Assembly (NCBI GenBank): GCA_002299465.1
Contig: DBNX01000008.1
Coordinates: 27,497-37,419 of the forward strand
Length of the DNA: 9,923 nucleotides
Reading direction: 5' to 3'
Source of the DNA: Patescibacteria group bacterium UBA661
GTDB taxonomy: Bacteria; Patescibacteriota; Minisyncoccia; Phycocordibacterales; UBA918
Under the pieces are notes generated by a model, which searched no databases, was not told the DNA's origin, and was given only the letters and a program-made list of their open reading frames with translations. Below, in pieces: positions 1-7,446 of the stretch (positions are counted from its first letter, which is position 1; the number at the start of each line of letters is the position of its first letter). The translations under genes were made by a program, and so were the position numbers.

Positions 1-50
1 GGGCGGGGGGGGGGGGGGGGGTGGGGGCGCCCCCCCCCCCCCCCCCGGCC
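1..50. repeat. G-run / C-run inverted repeat at contig edge (likely artefact)
   Basis: Seventeen consecutive G (5-21), an 8-base spacer, then seventeen consecutive C (30-46) form a perfect inverted repeat at the extreme left end. The lamin-tail frame runs through it as poly-Gly, but nothing else in the window resembles it. Homopolymer G followed by its complement at a contig end is typical of poly-G read artefacts being assembled. The sequence left of about 50 should not be trusted as genomic. Confidence 0.75.
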
Positions 51-1381
51 TCTACCAACACCACCTCACCCTCACCTCTCTCACCACCCCCAGCTTCCGT
101 TACAGCTACTACTGTCGGCTCGTTGGTTGGTGTGTTATGAGCTAGCACCAACGGCTCGGGCGGAGTCGCTACCACCAACCGCGGTGGTGTGGGTGCTTGA
201 TTGTAAGCCATTACTTCCGGAGCTGTTCTCGCCGCGGCTACTGCTATTTTTCCAATTGGCGCTTTTGCCATTACGTTACCAAGCGCATCTCTTAACAAAA
301 CCAAACTCTGCCTATTAACGTCCTCCACTCGGTGCCACGGAATAGTAATTGTCCCGCGTGGCAAGATCACTGTGCCTTTAGGGATAATTAGAGTGTTATG
401 TCCAGTTAGCGTGTACTTAGAAAGGTCTAAAGGGTACGGCGCATCATTATGTAGTTGAATATCACCAGCTTCATTGCGAGTGAGCGAGACAGTAACCGGT
501 AAGACAGTGATGGTGTGTTGCAAGCCCTCTCGTAAGCTGGCAAACTCAGCTGTCACCTGTACCACATAAGTCCCTGGGTATTCATAAGCGTGCGTCACTG
601 TCCGACCCCGAGTGGCATTAACATCACCAAAGTTCCAAGTGTAGCGGAGAGAGGCGCTTAGGGTGTCGGCCACTCCTCTCGGGGTCACAGTAAAATTTAC
701 TGGTTCGTTAACGTAAACATAGTCCGGTAAATTCATACTTAGAGCAAGCTCATTTGGCGGTAAGCGATTCATTGAGACTGGCGGTGATTTTTGACGCGAA
801 ACACTCCTAGTGCCACCCACTGTACTCACCACAGTATTTTCTGGCGTACTAGTAGCGGTACTGGTTGCGGTAGCGCTGGGCGCACTACCGACGGTGGCGT
901 TAGGCTGGCCCGGTGTAGCCACGGCTGTTATCCAGCCACTTGGCGTGTACTGCGCTGTCTCTTTGGTTATATTGTCACCACCAATATTCTGCCAATTTTC
1001 ACCGCCAGCCACCTGATCTCTAATCTGCCCCGAGGCATCACGCAGCGTCAAAGTCGCCCCCGAGTTAACTAGGGATCCAGTGTAGATTAAAAAAGCGGGA
1101 CCACTCACCGTATCGTCACTGGTTCGTTCTAAAACCGCATAAGCACCAGCTTCGATTATACCGGAAGGGTCTACTGTGTTCGAGAGATTTATATTTAGAT
1201 TGTTTCCATCGCTCAAAGTCCAACCCTCCAGTACCACGTCTCCACCCGTACCGTTGTACAACTCTATCCACTCGTGGTTATGAGAAGCCGTTCCACCCAT
1301 CCACGCTATCTCACTAATGGTTATCGCCCAAGCTGGCAGCGGTATGACTAAGAGTGTGAGGAGAGTTAAACGAGACCACAT
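47..1381 (-). CDS. Secreted lamin-tail domain / PKD domain surface protein (3' end missing)
   Basis: The frame is open from an ATG at 1379-1381 to the window edge, about 445 credible residues with no stop, so the C-terminus is missing. Residues 1-19 are a clear signal peptide (basic MWSR, hydrophobic LTLLTLLVIPL, cleavage after AWA). Residues 20-150 match a lamin-tail domain (ISEIAWMG, HEWIELYN, GWTLSDG, and a late LTLRD strand). A Ser/Thr/Ala linker at 165-200 leads to a PKD-like domain at about 215-293, with YTWNFGD and THAYEYPGTYVV. A second, partial lamin-tail-like module spans about 295-375 (IQLHN, LDLSKYTL, SLVLLRDALGN). A Pro/Thr/Val-rich stretch then becomes Gly/Glu-rich at the edge. 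Such proteins are usually exported and may anchor or adhere at the surface; the exact role is unknown. It starts 11 bases after the upstream ATPase gene and probably shares its transcript. Confidence 0.85.
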
Positions 1382-1389
1382 AACCAAAA

Positions 1390-1395
1390 ATTTTA
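1390..1395 (-). promoter_or_regulatory. Possible -10 (TAAAAT) for the lamin-tail gene
   Basis: TAAAAT on the minus strand matches five of six consensus bases and would place transcription start about two bases before the ATG at 1381. It overlaps the stop codon of the preceding gene. No -35 is evident, and read-through from the ATPase gene is equally possible. Confidence 0.3.
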
Positions 1396-3489
1396 GGTAG
1401 TAAAGGGCGACCGTTCGTTGCCAGAGGAACGCAACATGCGCTCGATTTTCTTGGGTGCTAACGGATTGTCATTTTGTGTGGTGTTGGTTTCTAATCTCTG
1501 CAAAGCCACCTCCGCCTCCGCCGCCAAACGAGCAATTTCTTCTTTGGCTAAAGACGTATCTGGTAAAGAAGTCTGTGCCGCCTCCGCCGCCATCACTTCT
1601 GGTCGAACATCTGCATCTCTTTGGTCTGTATTTTCTGAATGATTTTTTGTTACTGACAAACTTATCTTGTCGACAGTTTTCACCAGCTTAGGTTGATTTT
1701 GTGGTGTCGGTAATTTTTTATAATCAGACTTTTGGTCACCACTTAGCTTGTGGTTAGAGTTTGCTAATTTATTATCGGGTGAAGTAGATTTTGTTTCGTT
1801 AGCACTTAATTTAGCTAGAATGGCACGCAATTCCGTAAGTGATTGTTCTGGCGTTACTTTTGTTTCCGCTTTCGCCTCGCGCTTTCCCTCTCTTAGATTT
1901 TCTCTATTTTCAGGAGGACGTTCGGAATGCTCTCGTTCTCTCGTCTGCCCGGAACGCGGCGGTGATGATTGGTAGTGATTTCTTTGTTCTCCGTTACGTA
2001 ATGGCGGTTTTCGTTCTGACTCAGAGGGCGGTGATTCAGAGTGACTTCTGTACTCATCACGTCTTGGTGTTAGTGGTTTATTTTCTCGTGTCTTCGCTGC
2101 CGTGTCTGAATTATTACCGTTGCTGATTTTAGTATTTGCCGGCGGTCGTCTTTCAGCTTCAGTCTCTTTATCACGCCGCGGTGGTTTTTCTTCCTTAATC
2201 GGCGTATGCAGATCTGCTACTAGTTGCTCTACCACTGATCTTGGCTTGGTATACAAACGCCGACTGGCAGCAATCACCATATCCTTACACGACACGTGCG
2301 GTCGCTCTACTGGCGGTAATGTTACCGCTGAAAATGGCTGAGAGCCAATGCCGTCAATCATTAGCGTTAGATAAATTTGGGCAAAACCAAGATTAACAAG
2401 ATCGGTCGCCATAAACCGGGGTGAAAAAACTGTCTCCAAAACCTCAGCGTCAAACGGGCCGACCCGAAATGAGATGGTTGTGCCGACGTTACCAAAGACG
2501 GCATTGCGCACGTCTTCTTCCATCTGTTCAATGTACTGGTGGGCAATGACCAGATTAAGATGGTACTTACGAGCTTCAGAGAGAATGTTGGCAAAAGTGG
2601 CGTTGGCAAAAGACTGAAACTCATCCACATAAAAATAAAAGTTCGGCATCGTACGCATTTTATCAACCGGCAAATCGGCTCGACTCATCGCCCCCAAGTA
2701 AATACGCGTGGTGAGCATTGAACCAAGCAAATTGGCGTTAGTCTCCCCCACCAAACCTTTAGATAAGTTCATAATAAGAATTTTTTTCTCGTCCATTATT
2801 TGGCGAATATCAAAACTGGAATGGGGTTGACCAATGATGTTACGGATGAGCGGATTGCCAGTAAACTGGCCAATTTTATTTTGAATAGCCGGCAGGGCTT
2901 CGGCGGCAAAGCGGTCCGTATAATTAGCAAACTCTTCTGTCCAAAAAGCCTTGACGGCGGGGTCTTTGATGTAATCAACAACTCGATTCCGATAACTCTT
3001 ATCGGAGAAAAGACGATTGACAGAAAGCAAGGTGGTATCAGGATATTCGATGAGTGCCAACAAGGCGTTGGTCAAAATGTATTCCATACGCGCGCTCCAG
3101 GCATCCACCCAGATTTTTTTGAAAGTCGACATCAAGCCCGAGACCACCAAGTGGCGTTTGTCGATACCCACATCCTCCATAACATTGAAAGAAATTGGAT
3201 TTGATAAATCAAACGGAGCAAAGTAGATGACATCATTGACGCGGTGTTCGGGTACATAATCAAGAAGAGTTTCCGCTGCTGAACCATGCGGATCAATAAA
3301 AGCCATACCTTCACCGTTTTGAATATCCTGTGCCGCCATATTTTCCAGGAGAGTGGATTTACCCATACCCGTCTTCCCTACGACATACATATGCCGTTGT
3401 CTATCCTTAGCTTTAATACCAAACGGCACCTGTTGCCCACGCGCATCAGTCTTTGCAAAAAAAGTAATCTTCTCTGGATCAAAGCTCAT
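1393..3489 (-). CDS. VirD4/TraG-like conjugative-transfer ATPase (HerA/FtsK superfamily), soluble form
   Basis: 698 residues. Walker A is GKTGMGKST at 38-46, Walker B is FYFYVDEFQSF at 284-294 (D289, E290), and a downstream LVIAHQY (313-319) supplies the conserved Gln. The order and spacing fit TraG/TraD/VirD4 coupling proteins, which pump DNA or deliver protein substrates to a type IV secretion channel. Unlike classical VirD4 there is no N-terminal transmembrane segment: the ATPase core begins almost at residue 1. Residues about 430-570 are a highly charged, Pro/Arg/Glu-rich and presumably disordered tail with repeated R-x-P-P-like motifs. A short helix (SLTELRAILAKLS, 550-562) follows, and near the end an Ala/Glu-rich coiled-coil segment (about 646-667). 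No other secretion genes lie in the window, so the role in conjugation, DNA uptake or secretion is inferred. The predicted leader is only about four bases. Confidence 0.88.
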   Translation of the reverse strand: MSFDPEKITFFAKTDARGQQVPFGIKAKDRQRHMYVVGKTGMGKSTLLENMAAQDIQNGEGMAFIDPHGSAAETLLDYVPEHRVNDVIYFAPFDLSNPISFNVMEDVGIDKRHLVVSGLMSTFKKIWVDAWSARMEYILTNALLALIEYPDTTLLSVNRLFSDKSYRNRVVDYIKDPAVKAFWTEEFANYTDRFAAEALPAIQNKIGQFTGNPLIRNIIGQPHSSFDIRQIMDEKKILIMNLSKGLVGETNANLLGSMLTTRIYLGAMSRADLPVDKMRTMPNFYFYVDEFQSFANATFANILSEARKYHLNLVIAHQYIEQMEEDVRNAVFGNVGTTISFRVGPFDAEVLETVFSPRFMATDLVNLGFAQIYLTLMIDGIGSQPFSAVTLPPVERPHVSCKDMVIAASRRLYTKPRSVVEQLVADLHTPIKEEKPPRRDKETEAERRPPANTKISNGNNSDTAAKTRENKPLTPRRDEYRSHSESPPSESERKPPLRNGEQRNHYQSSPPRSGQTREREHSERPPENRENLREGKREAKAETKVTPEQSLTELRAILAKLSANETKSTSPDNKLANSNHKLSGDQKSDYKKLPTPQNQPKLVKTVDKISLSVTKNHSENTDQRDADVRPEVMAAEAAQTSLPDTSLAKEEIARLAAEAEVALQRLETNTTQNDNPLAPKKIERMLRSSGNERSPFTT

Positions 3490-3499
3490 AATTATCTGT

Positions 3500-3508
3500 A
3501 GTATAACA
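3500..3508 (-). promoter_or_regulatory. Extended -10 promoter (TGTTATACT) for the ATPase gene
   Basis: The minus strand reads TG-T-TATACT, an extended -10 with five of six hexamer matches. Predicted transcription start is near 3493, giving a leader of about four bases before the ATG at 3489. No Shine-Dalgarno sequence is present. The -35 region is poor, as expected for an extended -10 promoter. Confidence 0.55.
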
Positions 3509-3567
3509 CCAAAAAATCGCCCCTGGTCTTTTTTATCTAATTTACAGAGGGAAACCCTAGGTAAAAA

Positions 3568-5064
3568 CTAGCGAGCAAAATGCTCAAGGGCGTAACGGTA
3601 TAAAATTTGCACGTCACGGTTTCGGTCTTGTGAACCCAGAACAATAATCGCCAACGTGCGCGTGACACCTCTCACGTTTATCGTGTGCAGTGATATAGAA
3701 GTTTGACCAGCGGCTAAAGTCTCCCCCACCTTACCCCCGACAAAATTTTCCACGCCAGCAATTTCGTTAAAGTTAATTAACTCGCCAAACTCATTGTTTA
3801 CAAACGCTGTCGGAGAATTTTGACCGACAGTCATTTCAAAAATAAATTTTCGATTGGTATGAATGTATTGCGTCAATTTAAGCAAATCACTTAAGGTAGA
3901 AATGTTTTCCGCCGAAAGTCCCGAGGGGTCGGCAAAAAAAGTATCACTAAGTCCGATGGCGGCGGCTTTTTCGTTCATCAGTGAAATGAAACGATCACGC
4001 CCAAGCTGGTCGGCGATGACTTCGGACGCCTCGTTTGAAGATTCAAGTAAAGTCAACTGCAAAAGACTCAGCAGAGAAACTTTGTTACGTTCGCTCAGTC
4101 GCGGGACAAGTGATTGCACAAAAGTCGGTTGCTCAATAAACACACTGCTATCCAGGTCTAGATTCTCCGCTGCCACCAGCGCCGTCATCAACTTTGTCAC
4201 AGAAGCAATCGGCGCCGCTGTTTCGAGACTGCTGGCAGCTAAAACTGTGCTACTCTCGATATCAGCAATCAGATAGTGTGCAGTCTCTAGTTCTACCACT
4301 TTTGGTTCGTAGAGAAACTTTTCATTATTTTTAGGTAATTCGTGGACTAAGACAGGCGTGCCGGTTTCTACTAGCGAAAAAAGTTCTTCAGCGTCAGTCG
4401 TGTTTAAGCGAATCCCCCCACCCGGAAAATCTGCTTCAACCGGGTCACCATTAGTGTACTCGGGGATACCGTGAATGAAAAAATTACTCTGGAAAGCCAG
4501 GCTCCACGGTTTATAGACTTGTCCGAATGAAGAATAATTTCTGACTTGCTTGGATTCAATTTCATAAAGACCGGCTGGCGTGTCCCACCACGAACCCGGT
4601 GCGCCTTTGGCTAAAATCGGAAAGCTTTTTACTAAAACACCATTTACAAAATAACGTAATTGCATCTCCACCAAATCCGCTTCAACAAAAGTTACTTCGG
4701 ACTGAATAAAAGCGTCCCGGGTATCGGCAAAAAAATTTGGTTGTTCGAGCAAGACCTGCACACCATAATTCAGAGATCTTGTTTCTTTCGTAAGCGGATT
4801 AATGATGGTGATACTGGGGAGGGCGGCAGTCTGTTGTCTTAGATAAGTTTCCATACCAATCGTGCCGAGAGTAAAAATAAAGAGAGTGGCGGTCACTGTC
4901 ACTAAAGCTGGAGCCACATACGGGACCAACTTCTGCCAATAAGCCCCTGTCTTTGCTATGGATTTTTTTTGATAAGGGATTAAGACCCCCTTACCAGATT
5001 GGGGTATGTCTTCTTTAAAATTAACTGCATAAAAGCGCCGCTCGCGCTGCTCGTCCTCTAACAT
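3568..5064 (-). CDS. Membrane-anchored L,D-transpeptidase-like / S11 D-Ala-D-Ala carboxypeptidase fusion
   Basis: 498 residues from the ATG at 5064. A cytoplasmic N-terminus is followed by one transmembrane segment (about 47-70). Residues about 130-242 resemble a YkuD L,D-transpeptidase domain: WDTPAGLYEI (160-169), FFIHGIPEY (195-203), and a tail DAEELFSLVETGTPVLV. The catalytic motif, normally S-H-G-C-I-R, reads P-G-G-G-I-R (214-219), so the nucleophilic Cys is Gly217; H198 remains. Residues about 258-498 are a peptidase S11 (DacA-like) domain with SVTK (S288, K291) and SSN (342-344). The third motif is K-V-G (445-447) instead of K-T-G. S11 enzymes remove the terminal D-Ala of peptidoglycan stem peptides outside the membrane. 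I infer a working or altered carboxypeptidase tethered beside an inactive peptidoglycan-binding module. A TTG-initiated start at 5079 is rejected because it overlaps the -10. Confidence 0.88.
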   Translation of the reverse strand: MLEDEQRERRFYAVNFKEDIPQSGKGVLIPYQKKSIAKTGAYWQKLVPYVAPALVTVTATLFIFTLGTIGMETYLRQQTAALPSITIINPLTKETRSLNYGVQVLLEQPNFFADTRDAFIQSEVTFVEADLVEMQLRYFVNGVLVKSFPILAKGAPGSWWDTPAGLYEIESKQVRNYSSFGQVYKPWSLAFQSNFFIHGIPEYTNGDPVEADFPGGGIRLNTTDAEELFSLVETGTPVLVHELPKNNEKFLYEPKVVELETAHYLIADIESSTVLAASSLETAAPIASVTKLMTALVAAENLDLDSSVFIEQPTFVQSLVPRLSERNKVSLLSLLQLTLLESSNEASEVIADQLGRDRFISLMNEKAAAIGLSDTFFADPSGLSAENISTLSDLLKLTQYIHTNRKFIFEMTVGQNSPTAFVNNEFGELINFNEIAGVENFVGGKVGETLAAGQTSISLHTINVRGVTRTLAIIVLGSQDRNRDVQILYRYALEHFAR

Positions 5065-5070
5065 AGCCCT

Positions 5071-5076
5071 ATAATA
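5071..5076 (-). promoter_or_regulatory. -10 (TATTAT) of a leaderless promoter for the PBP fusion
   Basis: The minus strand reads TATTAT, AGGGCT, ATG. With normal -10 geometry the transcription start falls exactly on the A of the ATG at 5064. The -35 region is weak. The identical six-base spacing before two other genes in the window supports the call and fixes the start codon. Confidence 0.6.
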
Positions 5077-5156
5077 CAATACTCGAGACTAATTATTGGG
5101 TCATTAGCCACAGCTTGCTGGTGACTTAGTAAATTGGCTGTTTTGTTAAGTAAATT

Positions 5157-5399
5157 TTATTTTGGCTCCGCCTCCTTAAAAAGTGGTTCCGTGGTCTCGA
5201 CAAAAGAGTCCGTCCCCCGCTCGCCATTACCATAATCAATTCGCGTCAAATAAAGCGCCCGGCGTAGAAAATAGCCGATGATGATTAAGATTACACCCAA
5301 ACCGACGATAGCGTACGAGCGCCAAATCTCGGGAATGCCTAAAAAAGGAATAATCGTGAGTAAAAGACCGGAAAAAAATACAATGGTTTCTTTAGACAT
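5157..5399 (-). CDS. Small two-pass membrane protein, unknown function
   Basis: 80 residues from the ATG at 5399, beginning MSKETIVFF. Two hydrophobic segments lie at about 6-22 and 28-44 (the latter AIVGLGVILIIIGYF), followed by a positively charged stretch (RRALYLTR) and an acidic, hydrophilic tail ending KEAEPK. The short loop between the segments and the basic residues after the second suggest both ends in the cytoplasm. A longer frame back to 5453 exists, but it would translate through a consensus TATAAT, so the shorter start is preferred. I do not recognise the family. It sits between rsmI and the PBP fusion on the same strand with its own promoter, so any link to peptidoglycan work is only positional. 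Confidence 0.7.
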   Translation of the reverse strand: MSKETIVFFSGLLLTIIPFLGIPEIWRSYAIVGLGVILIIIGYFLRRALYLTRIDYGNGERGTDSFVETTEPLFKEAEPK

Positions 5400-5405
5400 A
5401 ACAGG

Positions 5406-5411
5406 ATTATA
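5406..5411 (-). promoter_or_regulatory. Consensus -10 (TATAAT) of a leaderless promoter for the small membrane protein
   Basis: The minus strand reads TATAAT, CCTGTT, ATG: a perfect -10 with six bases before the ATG at 5399, so the predicted transcript starts at the start codon. No convincing -35 at 17 bases. A second -10-like TATACT lies further upstream. Confidence 0.65.
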
Positions 5412-5488
5412 GAATAATTTACTAGGGCAGTATAACCCAAAACTACAAACCACGCGAAAATGTGGATAATTCGCCTCGGGAAGGGTAC

Positions 5489-6166
5489 TTAAGACACGAT
5501 CACTACAAACTCACCGCGTTGCTTATCAGGATTTTCAGTAAAGTACTCAAGCACCTCAGCTGGAGTGCCCTGCACCACCTCTTCGTGCAGTTTGGTAAGT
5601 TCCCTCGCCACCGTAATGTAAGTTGTCTCGGGCTGATGGTCTTGCAAGGACTGCAAGGTCTTCATAATCCGATGTACTGATTCGTAAAATATCACTGGCA
5701 TTTCGTACTTTTCTAAAGATTTAAAAAATGTCTCCCTACCCTTCTTGTGCGGAACAAAACCCAGAAAGGTAAATTGATTACCGACCAAACCGGCGATAGC
5801 AAAAGCCGCAGTCAGAGCGGAGGCACCGGGGATAGTTTCAATTGTAACTTCTGGTAAATTTTCGCGAACCTTAGCTACAAGTAATACACCTGGGTCAGAG
5901 ATTCCGGGGGTACCGGCATCCGAGACTAACGCGATGTGTCTACCATTCGCTAAGTCTTCGAGAATGTGTTCGTGTGTGCCGACTTTCGTGTGCGCATCGT
6001 ACCGTCGTAAAATTGTTTTTATTTCGTAGTGAGCCAGTAATTTGCCGGTCACCCTGGTATCCTCACACAGAACATAATCAGCTTCCCTAAGTACACGCAG
6101 GGCTCGCTGTGTAATGTCTTCAAGGTTACCAATCGGCGTAGCGACTACAGACAATTTTCCTTTCAT
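5489..6166 (-). CDS. rsmI: 16S rRNA (cytidine-1402-2'-O)-methyltransferase RsmI
   Basis: 225 residues. RsmI transfers a methyl group from S-adenosylmethionine to the ribose of C1402 in the 16S rRNA decoding centre. The tetrapyrrole-methylase-type fold is seen from its signatures: VATPIGNLEDIT (8-19), LCEDTRVT (33-40), LVSDAGTPGISDPG (80-93), TIPGASALTAAFAIAG (111-126) and FYESVHR (160-166), ending in GEFVVIVS. It is shorter than the roughly 280 residues of E. coli RsmI because the small C-terminal domain is absent; the catalytic body is complete. Its ATG overlaps the murC TGA in an ATGA, which suggests translational coupling, and no Shine-Dalgarno is visible. Being last in the murD-murC-rsmI operon, it probably depends on the murD promoter. 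Confidence 0.95.
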   Translation of the reverse strand: MKGKLSVVATPIGNLEDITQRALRVLREADYVLCEDTRVTGKLLAHYEIKTILRRYDAHTKVGTHEHILEDLANGRHIALVSDAGTPGISDPGVLLVAKVRENLPEVTIETIPGASALTAAFAIAGLVGNQFTFLGFVPHKKGRETFFKSLEKYEMPVIFYESVHRIMKTLQSLQDHQPETTYITVARELTKLHEEVVQGTPAEVLEYFTENPDKQRGEFVVIVS

Positions 6167-7446
6167 AAAACAAGCTGATTAGCGATACTGGTAACATCAC
6201 CCGCCCCCATTACCAACACTAAGTCTTTTGTCCCCACCTCCTTACGCAAAGCCTTTAGAGTGGTTGGAAAATCATCACTAACCACCGCCTGCGTACCAAC
6301 GGCCTGTGCTAAGGCAATGTGGGTTATGCCGGTTAAGTTTTCTTCCCGGGCCGCGTAAATTGGCAAAATATAACTTTTGTCTGCTAGGACTAAAGCTTTT
6401 ACAAAATCTGCAAATAACTCACTAGTGCGCGAATAAGTGTGGGGTTGAAAAACTAAAATCAATCGGCACTGCGGATACAACTCACGCGCCCCTTTGATGG
6501 TGGCAACAATTTCTGTCGGGTGGTGACCGTAATCATCGTAAACCTTCGCCCCATTTACCTCTCCCTTGTATTCAAACCGTCGCCAGGTACCGGCAAATTG
6601 CATCAGGGTGGTGGTGGCATTATCTGGGACGATGCCTACTTGTGCCGCCGCCGCGATCGCGGCGGCGGCATTCTGCTGATTATGCAACCCCGGCATAGTC
6701 AACTGTCGCAACGGATTAAAATACTTACCATAATCAATCACCGAAACATCCTCAGCTAATTCTTCTAAACAAGGTCTGACTTTCTCATCAGACAAATTAG
6801 CCACCACAAAACCGCCCGCCCGCACCTGCCCCACCAACTCCCTAAAAGCCCTCTGCACTTCAACTAAATTCTTATAATAATCAACGTGCTCATGTTCGAT
6901 ATTGGTAATAACGAGAATATCTGGAGTAAGACTCAAAAAATCACGCCGGTACTCACAGGCCTCTACAATGCAGTACTTACTCTTGCCCGAACGATAATTG
7001 CTATTGGTCTTGGCGCGCAGCGAACCCACGATTGCAGTCGGATCCAGTCCGGCCGCTTCAAAAATATCGGTGAGCATCGCGGTTGTGGTTGTCTTACCGT
7101 GACTACCGGCTACTGCCACTAAATAATATTCATTTGCTACCATTCCTAAGGCTGCAAAATAATTAATGATAACAATTCCCTGCTCCCTAGCCGCCACTAA
7201 TTCCTCATGATCAACTGGCATAGCTTCGGTGTAAACCACCAAATCTATATCGGGGGTGATGTTAGTTGCGCTTTGACTCGGGAAAAAGCGAACGCCTTCC
7301 GCCCCTAACGCTTCGGTGATCATTGACGGCGTACGATCCGAACCACTCACTTGTTTATGTTCATTTTTACACAATCGAGCCAGAGCAGACATCCCGATTC
7401 CACCCACCCCCACGAAATGGATTTTCTTGTAATCACTCAGCTTCAT
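6163..7446 (-). CDS. murC: UDP-N-acetylmuramate--L-alanine ligase MurC
   Basis: 427 residues. MurC joins L-Ala to UDP-MurNAc with ATP in the cytoplasm, the first amino-acid addition in peptidoglycan precursor synthesis. The N-terminal Rossmann domain shows HFVGVGGIGMSALA (10-23). The central Mur-ligase domain has the P-loop AGSHGKTTTT (113-122), EACEYRRDFL (162-171) and TNIEHEHVDYY (181-191). GLHNQQNAAAA follows at 253-263. The C-terminal domain has VYDDYGHHPTEI (302-313) and FQPHTYSRT (333-341), both diagnostic of MurC rather than other Mur ligases. It is somewhat shorter than E. coli MurC. It overlaps the end of murD by 14 bases and the start of rsmI by 4. A 28-bp perfect DNA palindrome underlies the Ala-rich helix at about 260-268. 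Confidence 0.96.
   Translation of the reverse strand: MKLSDYKKIHFVGVGGIGMSALARLCKNEHKQVSGSDRTPSMITEALGAEGVRFFPSQSATNITPDIDLVVYTEAMPVDHEELVAAREQGIVIINYFAALGMVANEYYLVAVAGSHGKTTTTAMLTDIFEAAGLDPTAIVGSLRAKTNSNYRSGKSKYCIVEACEYRRDFLSLTPDILVITNIEHEHVDYYKNLVEVQRAFRELVGQVRAGGFVVANLSDEKVRPCLEELAEDVSVIDYGKYFNPLRQLTMPGLHNQQNAAAAIAAAAQVGIVPDNATTTLMQFAGTWRRFEYKGEVNGAKVYDDYGHHPTEIVATIKGARELYPQCRLILVFQPHTYSRTSELFADFVKALVLADKSYILPIYAAREENLTGITHIALAQAVGTQAVVSDDFPTTLKALRKEVGTKDLVLVMGAGDVTSIANQLVL

Noticed and set aside
127..1072. Plus-strand open frames within the left region
   Set aside because: They are antisense to the lamin-tail/PKD gene, whose signal peptide and domains are clear on the minus strand.
2800..3204. 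134-residue plus-strand frame
   Set aside because: It is a shadow of the ATPase gene, lying opposite its core domain, with no promoter or recognisable domain.
3863..4276. 137-residue plus-strand frame
   Set aside because: Antisense to the S11 carboxypeptidase domain, where the SxxK and SxN motifs confirm the minus-strand coding.
5470..5488. Possible degenerate third copy of the terminal repeat after rsmI (TCGCCTCGG ... GGGTAC)
   Set aside because: It needs a gap and several mismatches, lacks the flanking inverted pair and breaks the TRVRGGD frame; chance similarity is likely.
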